From Paraburkholderia rhynchosiae (GTDB lineage Bacteria; Pseudomonadota; Gammaproteobacteria; Burkholderiales; Burkholderiaceae): DNA of 64,000 nt. Location of the stretch: NCBI RefSeq assembly GCF_002879865.1, contig NZ_PNXY01000005.1, forward strand, positions 186,001-250,000. Reading direction: 5' to 3'. Position 1 is the first letter of the stretch. Each line of letters starts with the position of its first letter. Below the pieces are notes generated by a model. It was given only the letters and a program-made list of their open reading frames with translations. It made no database searches and was not told where the DNA came from. Positions 57,883 to 64,000 of the stretch are shown one piece after another. Both the position numbers and the translations under genes were made by a program.

Positions 57883-59412
57883 ATGCAAAAACACTCTTTG
57901 ATTGCAGTGGCGGTCGCGTTCCTCGCCGCCGGTTGCACGATGGCGCCGAAGTACGAGCGCCCCGCCGCGCCGGTGACGAACACCTTCCCGACCGGCGGCG
58001 TGTACGAGACGCAGCCCGGTGCGGCCCAGCCTGGCGGGGCCGGCGCGCGCAGCGCGAACGGCCAGGCCGCGGCAGACATCGGCTGGCGCGATTTCTTCGT
58101 CGATCCGCGCATGCAGCGGCTGATCGACATCGCGCTGAAGAACAACCGCGATCTGCGCGTGTCGGTGCTGAACATGCAGGCGTCGCAGGCGCAGTTCCGG
58201 ATCGTCGGTGCGGGCCTGTTCCCGACGCTCGATGCTGCGGCTTCGCAAAGCAAATCGCGCACGCCGAAGAACCTGTCCGTGTTCGGCAATACGATCTCGA
58301 ACTCGTATTCGGTGGGTCTGAACGCTTCGTGGGAAATCGACTTCTTCGGGCGCATTCAAAGCCTGAAGGATCAGGCGTTGGCTCAATACCTGTCCACGGC
58401 TCAGGCGCGCAAGGCGGCTGAAATCGCGCTGGTCTCGCAGGTCGCGAACCAGTATCTGACGGTGCTCGAACTCGACGATCTGCTGAACGTCACGCAAGGC
58501 ACGCTGAAGACGGCGCAGGAGTCATACCGCATCACGAAGCTGCAGTTCGACAACGGCACGGGTTCGGAACTCGATCTGCGCCAGGCAGAGACCGTGGTCG
58601 AGCAAGCGGGCGCGAACCTGCAGTCGCAGGAACGTTTGCGGGCTCAGGCGGAGAACGCGCTGGTCCTGCTGCTCGGCGAGCCGTTGCCGGCCGATCTGCC
58701 GCCGGGGCTCACGCTGAGCGATCAGAACCTGCTCACGGATATTCCGGCGGGTCTGCCGTCCGATCTGCTGACGCGTCGTCCGGACATCATGGAGGCGGAG
58801 GAGAACCTGCTCGCGGCCAACGCGAATATCGGCGCGGCGCGTGCGGCCTTCTTCCCGAAGGTTTCTCTGACGGGCAGCTTCGGCACGTTGAGCCCGACGC
58901 TCGGCGGATTGTTCAAGCCGGGTTCGGCGGCGTGGAGTTTCGCGCCGTCGATCACGCTGCCGATTTTCGAAGGCGGCGAGAACAAGGCCAACCTCGATCT
59001 TGCCAACATCCAGAAAAACGTCCAGATCGCCACGTATGAAAAGGCGATCCAGACGGCCTTCCGCGAAGTGGCGGATGCGCTGGCCGCGCGCGGCACGTAC
59101 GACCAGCAGATCCAGTCGCTCGAGCGCAACACGTTTGCGCAACAGCGCCGGCTGGATCTGTCGAATCTGCGTTATACGAACGGCGTCGACAGTTATCTGT
59201 CGGTGCTGACCGCGCAGACTGATCTGTATTCGTCGCAGCAGTCGTTGATTACCGCGCGCATGGAGCGTCTGCAGAACCTGGTCACACTGTACCAGGCGCT
59301 CGGCGGCGGCTGGATCGAGCATAGCGGCGATCAGCCCCGTCCGGCTGACGCGCCGGTCGACTACGGCGCGGCAAGCGCGCCGAAGGCGGCTTCGGCTGCT
59401 ACCGCGGGTTGA
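57883..59412 (+). CDS. Outer membrane efflux channel (OprM/OprB, NodT family)
   Basis: 509 residues, a lipoprotein: the signal ends in LAAGC (Cys18). The two OEP repeats are visible (about 70-265 and 275-475), with YERPAAP-like start after the lipid anchor, EIDFFGRIQSLKDQAL in the first and the RPDIMEAEENLLAANANIGAARAAFFP segment in the second. The trimeric channel completes the tripartite pump. The ATG lies one base after the acrB stop, so the pump is one operon. Confidence 0.93.
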   Translation: MQKHSLIAVAVAFLAAGCTMAPKYERPAAPVTNTFPTGGVYETQPGAAQPGGAGARSANGQAAADIGWRDFFVDPRMQRLIDIALKNNRDLRVSVLNMQASQAQFRIVGAGLFPTLDAAASQSKSRTPKNLSVFGNTISNSYSVGLNASWEIDFFGRIQSLKDQALAQYLSTAQARKAAEIALVSQVANQYLTVLELDDLLNVTQGTLKTAQESYRITKLQFDNGTGSELDLRQAETVVEQAGANLQSQERLRAQAENALVLLLGEPLPADLPPGLTLSDQNLLTDIPAGLPSDLLTRRPDIMEAEENLLAANANIGAARAAFFPKVSLTGSFGTLSPTLGGLFKPGSAAWSFAPSITLPIFEGGENKANLDLANIQKNVQIATYEKAIQTAFREVADALAARGTYDQQIQSLERNTFAQQRRLDLSNLRYTNGVDSYLSVLTAQTDLYSSQQSLITARMERLQNLVTLYQALGGGWIEHSGDQPRPADAPVDYGAASAPKAASAATAG

Positions 59413-59441
59413 GCGTTGTAGCAGCTCAACCGAAAAGCAGA

Positions 59442-59470
59442 AACGCCACGGCATGCCGTGGCGTTTTTTT
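59442..59470 (+). terminator. Rho-independent terminator of the efflux operon
   Basis: The stem AACGCCACGGC/GCCGTGGCGTT has only a two-base centre (AT) drawn fully paired, so the real loop takes in the last stem bases. Seven T residues follow, 30 bp past the operon's last stop. Confidence 0.9.
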
Positions 59471-59571
59471 GTCCGCGGTGCGCCAGGGCGATCATGTCGC
59501 GCGCGCCGCGTTGCCGGTCAAGCTCACCGGTTCACCGATTCACCAACTCATCGATTCACCAGGACGGCGCT

Positions 59572-60981
59572 TCAATGCAGATCCGCCGCACGCAGCATCT
59601 CATCGCGCTGCGTTTCACTGCCGCTGCGTCCGTCGAAATCATGGCCTGCTTTGCGGATTTCGCACTGCGCTTTCTTCTCGTTCTTCACGCCGTTGAAAAT
59701 CAGGTTCAGCCCGACCGCGGACACGGAAGCCAGCAGAATCCCGCTATGCAGCAGCGGCGATAACGCGGCCGGCAGCTTCGAAAAGAAGTGCGGCGATACA
59801 ACCGGCACGAGACCCAGACCGATACTCACCGCGACGATGAACAGGTTGTGGTGATTCTTCACGAAGTCCACCTTCGACAACACCTTGATGCCGTTGGCCG
59901 CGACCATGCCGAACATCACGATGCCCGCGCCGCCGAGCACGAAGGCCGGCACCGAGGCGACCACTTGCGCCATCTTCGGGAACAGGCCGAGAAGCACGAG
60001 AATGACGCCGCCCATCGCGCAGACAAAGCGGCTCTTCACGCCCGTCACGCCGATCAGGCCAACGTTCTGTGAGAACGACGTATGCGGAAACGAGTTGAAG
60101 ATGCCGCCGACCAGCGTGCCGAGCCCATCCACTCGCAGGCCGCGCACCAGCGTTTTCTGATCGACCGGACGATCGACCATATCGCCGACTGCGAGGAACA
60201 TGCCCGTCGATTCAATGAACGTGACGAACATCACGGTGACCATCGTCGCGATCGACAACGGATCGAAGTGCGGCAGGCCGAAGTGGAATGGCATCACGAA
60301 GCCGACCCACGGCGCGTGCGTTACGCCTTCCATGTTGACGCGGCCGAGCGCCAGCGCGATCGCGAAGCCCGCGACAATGCCGAGCAGCACTGAAATATTC
60401 GCGATGAAGCCCTTGGCAAACTTGTTGATGAGCAGAATCAGCATCAGCACGAGCAGCGACAGGCCGAGGTAGACCGGGTTGCCGTAGTCGGGATTGCCCA
60501 CGCCGCCGGCCGCCCAGTCGATGCCGACGCCCATCAGCGACAGGCCGATCACCGAGATCACCACGCCGATCACCACCGGCGGGAAGAAGCGCAACAGCTT
60601 GCCGACGGCGGGCGCAAGCAGGATGCCGATCACGCCGGCGGCGATCGTCGAGCCGAAAATGTCGAGAATGCCGAGCGACGGATTGGTGCCGATCGCGACC
60701 ATCGGACCGACCGCCGCGAATGTGCAACCCATGATGACCGGCAGACGGATGCCGAAGATCCATAGGCCGAGCGTCTGGATCAACGTGGCGATGCCGCACG
60801 AGAACAGGTCGGCGCTGATCAGGAACGCGATCTGGTCTTTAGGCAGCTTGAGCGCCGCGCCGACGATCAGCGGCACAGCGACCGCGCCCGCGTACATGAC
60901 CAGGACGTGCTGAATGCCGAGGGTGAGCAACTGGCCCGCGGGCAGCCGCTCGTCGCACGCGTGAACCGTGTTCGATTGCAT
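59572..60981 (-). CDS. NCS2 family nucleobase:cation symporter (xanthine/urate type)
   Basis: 469 residues with about 14 membrane segments. NCS2 marks: QHVLVMYAGAVAVPLIVG in TM1, SFPHTSFSQNVGLIGVTGVKSR near 300-320 (the QNxGxxxxTG motif), and an ESTGMF-type TM8 Glu (TFIESTGMFLAVGD). It imports a purine (xanthine, urate or uracil) with protons or sodium. A GGAGAGAGA site precedes the ATG; the C-terminal 40 residues are polar and charged. No purine catabolic gene is next to it, so the substrate is open. Confidence 0.92.
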   Translation of the reverse strand: MQSNTVHACDERLPAGQLLTLGIQHVLVMYAGAVAVPLIVGAALKLPKDQIAFLISADLFSCGIATLIQTLGLWIFGIRLPVIMGCTFAAVGPMVAIGTNPSLGILDIFGSTIAAGVIGILLAPAVGKLLRFFPPVVIGVVISVIGLSLMGVGIDWAAGGVGNPDYGNPVYLGLSLLVLMLILLINKFAKGFIANISVLLGIVAGFAIALALGRVNMEGVTHAPWVGFVMPFHFGLPHFDPLSIATMVTVMFVTFIESTGMFLAVGDMVDRPVDQKTLVRGLRVDGLGTLVGGIFNSFPHTSFSQNVGLIGVTGVKSRFVCAMGGVILVLLGLFPKMAQVVASVPAFVLGGAGIVMFGMVAANGIKVLSKVDFVKNHHNLFIVAVSIGLGLVPVVSPHFFSKLPAALSPLLHSGILLASVSAVGLNLIFNGVKNEKKAQCEIRKAGHDFDGRSGSETQRDEMLRAADLH

Positions 60982-61408
60982 ATCGTCTCTCTCCACCATC
61001 TAGTTTTGGGATGGACTCCAAGGTATCGGGGATGAAAAAGCGCAACAAGACCGCTGGCGCCTATTCCGGCATTCCCGGTGACGATATGCGCGAGCCCGCT
61101 TTGAGAGCCGAAATCAGAGCGCGCGGCGGTTTCATCGGCGGTCAGCCCCTTGCGGCCGCGATGCGCGGCGAGCCGCGCGGTGTGCCCGAGCTGGTGCGAT
61201 ATATGTGAGAATCCATGCGGTGTATCCGGGCGCGCGCATAGTGGTGTTTTGATGCGGCTTCCGGCGTGGCGGGGTTAACCCGCGATTCGCGGCGTTTCAG
61301 CTCGTGGCCGCGCCACGTCTCACAGCACGCGCGGCCGGCAAAGATACGCGCTTCCCGCAGCATCGGCGTGCTCATACTCATGCCTCAACTGACGACACGC
61401 TATCGCCC
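60982..61408. other. Divergent region between the NCS2 permease and xylB
   Basis: 427 bp. It should contain both promoters. A 65-codon rightward frame (61011-61208) is open but has no ribosome site and no recognisable pattern, so I leave it out. I see no palindrome or repeat that points to a regulator. Confidence 0.45.
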
Positions 61409-62923
61409 ATGAGCTTTCTCGGCATCGACCTCGGCACAGGTTCCCTCAAAGTCGCAATCGTCGACGAAGACGGTCGTGAGCAGGCTGTCGCGAGCGTCGC
61501 TTATGCACTCGAGACGCCGCACGCGGGTTGGGCGGAAACGTCCGTGCAAACGTGGTGGCGCGCGCTCTGCGAAGCGGCGGCGCGCTTGCCCGACGGATTG
61601 CGTCGCGAGGTGAAGGCGATCGGTTTTTCCGGGCAGATGCACGGCGTCGTGTTGATCGACGAAGCGGGCGAGGCCGTGCGGCCGGCGATGCTGTGGCCCG
61701 ACACGCGCGCGCTTGCTTTGCTCGACGGGTGGCCGGAGCCGCAGCCGAATCCGGTCGCGCCCGGCATGGCGGGCCCGTTGCTGCGCTGGATCGTGCGGCA
61801 CGAACCGGAGTCCGCGCGCCGCACGCGCTGGGCGCTGCAACCGAAAGACTGGCTGCGGGTCGCGCTCGGCGGCGTGGTGGCCACCGATCCGTCCGACGCC
61901 TGCGCAACGGCACTCGCCGATCCGGATGGTGTCTGGGATGCGGCGTTGCTCCTGAGGCTCGGCATTCCGCATGAATGGTTCGCGCCGTTGGGGCCGTCGT
62001 ATGCAGCCGCCGGGGTGTTGTCGCCGGACGCCGCTCAGGCCTTGGGTCTGCGTGCGGGCATCGTGCTCGCGACCGGCGCCGCCGACACGCCGTGCGCCGC
62101 GCTGGGCAGCGGACTTGCACGCGACGGCGACGCGCTGCTCACCACCGGCACCGGTGGGCAGATCGTCGTGCTCGCCGAACAGGAGCCTGCGGCGCTCAAG
62201 GGCTTGCATCGCTATCGGGCGGCGAGCGATCACTGGTATCGGATGGCGGCGATGCAAAACGTCGGCATCGCGCTGGAACGTGTGCGCGGATGGCTGTCGT
62301 ATGAATGGGCCGATGCCTACAGCGATGCGTTTGGTGACGCGTTAGGCGATCACGCCCGCCTCGCATCGGGCATGAACGCCAACGCCAGCGGCGGCGCCAA
62401 CGGAACCCCAACGGCGCCACTAACCTTCCTCCCGTACCTCACAGGCGAGCGCACTCCGTGGCTCAATCCGGCGGCGCGTGGCGGCTGGCTCGGCCTCGCT
62501 CTCGATCACACGCGTGGCGCGATGATGCGGGCCGCGTTCGAAGGCGTCGCCTTTTCGCTGCGCGCTGGGCTCGACGCCATTCGCGCGAGCGGCGCAACCG
62601 TAACGACATTGAAGCTGGCGGGAGGTGGTTCCGTCGATGCACGCTGGCGCCAGTTGCTCGCCGATGCGCTGAATGCCGAGCTGCATGCGGTCGATTGTCC
62701 GAATGCCGCGCCGCGCGGCGCGGCCATTCTCGCGGGCATCGCGAGCGGCCACTGGCATGTGCACGATCTCGCCGCACTCGCGCCCGGCGCGACACACGTG
62801 GCGAGCCCGCGAGACGATGCGGCGCTCGCCGAACGTTACGCGCGTTTTCTCGATCTGTATGGCCGCGTCGAAACTTGGTTCGACGCGCCGGCGTCTCGCG
62901 AGAAAAGCGGCCATGTCACCTGA
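61409..62923 (+). CDS. xylB: Xylulokinase
   Basis: 504 residues, FGGY sugar-kinase family. It phosphorylates D-xylulose. The N-terminal domain has GIDLGTGSLKVAIVDEDG, SGQMHGVVLID, LWPDTRA, and the Asp in VVATDPSDACATALAD (about residues 153-168). The C-terminal domain has GTGGQIVVL, FLPYLTGERTPWLNPAARG and the LKLAGGGSVDARWRQLLADALN signature. Short low-complexity linkers (for example NANASGGANG) lie in the second half. The ATG gives the usual start. No xylose isomerase or transporter is next to it. Confidence 0.93.
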   Translation: MSFLGIDLGTGSLKVAIVDEDGREQAVASVAYALETPHAGWAETSVQTWWRALCEAAARLPDGLRREVKAIGFSGQMHGVVLIDEAGEAVRPAMLWPDTRALALLDGWPEPQPNPVAPGMAGPLLRWIVRHEPESARRTRWALQPKDWLRVALGGVVATDPSDACATALADPDGVWDAALLLRLGIPHEWFAPLGPSYAAAGVLSPDAAQALGLRAGIVLATGAADTPCAALGSGLARDGDALLTTGTGGQIVVLAEQEPAALKGLHRYRAASDHWYRMAAMQNVGIALERVRGWLSYEWADAYSDAFGDALGDHARLASGMNANASGGANGTPTAPLTFLPYLTGERTPWLNPAARGGWLGLALDHTRGAMMRAAFEGVAFSLRAGLDAIRASGATVTTLKLAGGGSVDARWRQLLADALNAELHAVDCPNAAPRGAAILAGIASGHWHVHDLAALAPGATHVASPRDDAALAERYARFLDLYGRVETWFDAPASREKSGHVT

Positions 62924-63088
62924 TGACATTGCCGCGGCGCACTTTGCAATACCATGACGCTTTTCCCGCGTTAGGCTATGGCTCGCGCGGCACTGGCATC
63001 GACCGCAGCTTGAACCCGCATATTCGCGCGCCGCAAGGCAGTACACCGCGACGCGCGTCGCATTCACAGACTCACAGGAGCATTCACG

Positions 63089-64000
63089 ATGAAGACCAAA
63101 GCAGCAATCGCATGGAAAGCCGGCGCACCGTTGACGATCGAGGAAGTCGATCTCGAAGGACCGCGTGCAGGTGAAGTGCTGATCGAAGTGAAAGCGACGG
63201 GCATCTGCCACACTGATTACTACACGCTCTCGGGCGCCGACCCCGAAGGCATTTTCCCGGCGATTCTCGGCCACGAAGGCGCCGGCGTGATCGTCGATAC
63301 GGGGCCGGGTGTCGGCACCCTGAAGAAGGGCGACCACGTCATTCCGCTTTACACGCCGGAATGCCGTCAGTGCAAGTTTTGCCTGTCGCGCAAGACCAAC
63401 CTGTGTCAGGCGATCCGCTCGACGCAGGGCAAGGGGTTGATGCCGGACGCGACATCGCGCTTCTCGCTGGACGGCAAGCCGTTGTTTCATTACATGGGCA
63501 CGTCCACGTTTTCGAATTACATCGTCGTGCCGGAAATCGCAGTCGCGAAAGTGCGTGAAGATGCGCCGTTCGACAAGATCTGCTACATCGGCTGCGGCGT
63601 GACGACCGGTGTCGGTGCGGTCGTGTATTCAGCGAAGGTCGAGGCCGGTGCGAATGTGGTCGTGTTCGGGCTCGGCGGCATCGGTCTGAATGTGATCCAG
63701 GGCGCGAAGATGGTCGGCGCGGACAAGATCATCGGCGTCGATCTGAATCCGGGTCGCGTCGAACTGGCGAAGAAGTTCGGCATGACGCACTTCATCAACC
63801 CGAACGAAGTGGAGAACGTGGTCGATCACATTGTGCAGCTCACCGATGGCGGCGCCGATTATTCGTTCGAATGCATCGGCAATACGAAGGTGATGCGCCA
63901 GGCGCTCGAATGCACGCATAAGGGCTGGGGCCAGTCGTTCATCATCGGCGTGGCGGCGGCGGGCGAGGAGATCAGTACGCGTCCGTTCCAGCTCGTCACG
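63089..64000 (+). CDS. frmA: S-(hydroxymethyl)glutathione dehydrogenase / class III alcohol dehydrogenase, 3' end beyond window
   Basis: 304 codons are visible of an expected 368 or so. This enzyme oxidises S-hydroxymethylglutathione, the formaldehyde adduct. Class III marks are catalytic zinc ligands in [12 protein letters not shown] and GHEGAG, the structural-zinc cluster CRQCKFC and NLC, the STFSNYIVV segment, [10 protein letters not shown], and the NAD-binding GLGGIG. An AGGAG site precedes the ATG. No frmR or frmB is next to it in view. Confidence 0.96.
   Translation, partial: MKTKAAIAWKAGAPLTIEEVDLEGPRAGEVLIEVKATGICHTDYYTLSGADPEGIFPAILGHEGAGVIVDTGPGVGTLKKGDHVIPLYTPECRQCKFCLSRKTNLCQAIRSTQGKGLMPDATSRFSLDGKPLFHYMGTSTFSNYIVVPEIAVAKVREDAPFDKICYIGCGVTTGVGAVVYSAKVEAGANVVVFGLGGIGLNVIQGAKMVGADKIIGVDLNPGRVELAKKFGMTHFINPNEVENVVDHIVQLTDGGADYSFECIGNTKVMRQALECTHKGWGQSFIIGVAAAGEEISTRPFQLVT

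Noticed and set aside
61011..61208. A 65-codon rightward frame between the permease and xylB
   Set aside because: No ribosome site, no domain pattern, and it covers the expected promoter region.

Overview
The window looks like chromosomal core sequence of a high-GC betaproteobacterium of the Burkholderiales, most likely Paraburkholderia or Burkholderia. The evidence is the recA-recX-DUF2889-sucC-sucD-terC gene order, the pgk/pyk/fbaA and purC-purE-purK-tsaC clusters, an AcrAB/BpeAB-type efflux operon with a divergent TetR gene, and strong GC bias at third codon positions. I see no insertion sequence, prophage, CRISPR array, rRNA or plasmid function. The only RNA gene seen is one tRNA-Met(CAT). 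Genus is inferred from gene content and family knowledge, not from a database comparison.

Layout. 1-6.4 kb: 5' part of an RhlE-type DEAD-box helicase (its 3' end lies beyond the left edge), a hemolysin III family membrane protein, a di-heme/tri-heme cytochrome c pair, copC-copD, and a translationally coupled small membrane protein plus YodC-like protein. 6.7-11.1 kb: galactonate dehydratase with a divergent GntR/FCD regulator and a perfect 18-bp palindrome between them, a probable MarR gene remnant, a small exported protein, tRNA-Met, and an MHS-type MFS transporter. 11.3-19.8 kb: a TctD/TctE-like two-component system, recA with an SOS box, recX, a DUF2889 gene whose stop overlaps the sucC start, sucCD and a TerC-family protein. 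19.9-25 kb: a type IV pilin-like gene next to a PglL-type O-oligosaccharyltransferase gene, moaC and a BepA-like M48 protease. 25-31 kb: a leftward series (ilvE, zinc-finger protein, waaF, SnoaL-like, YheT-like hydrolase, unknown), then azlC-azlD. 31-40 kb: pgk, pyk, fbaA, purC, purE, purK and a Sua5-type tsaC. 40-50 kb: a GDSL lipoprotein, a sterol desaturase-like hydroxylase, dacB (PBP4), a PmrAB/QseBC-like two-component system followed by a PmrA-type box and an HtrA/DegP protease, and three small genes. 50-59.5 kb: a GlxA-type regulator divergent from a cysteine hydrolase, then the TetR-RND efflux operon. 59.5-64 kb: an NCS2 purine permease, xylulokinase and the 5' part of glutathione-dependent formaldehyde dehydrogenase (truncated by the right edge).

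How the parts fit. Much of the content is housekeeping: DNA repair, TCA cycle, glycolysis, purine synthesis, tRNA modification, cell wall and LPS. The points most worth a second look are regulatory or structural. They are: a Ser/Ala/Pro-rich, Cys-bounded tail on the pilin encoded beside an O-glycosyltransferase; an AcrR-like operator inside the efflux promoter, followed by a long leader carrying a small ORF and a terminator-like hairpin; a canonical PmrA box between a PmrAB-like system and htrA; a 495-nt stretch between pgk and pyk open in the pyk frame from a GTG just after pgk; and a possible ATT start for the GntR regulator. All functional statements are predictions from sequence; nothing here has been tested.
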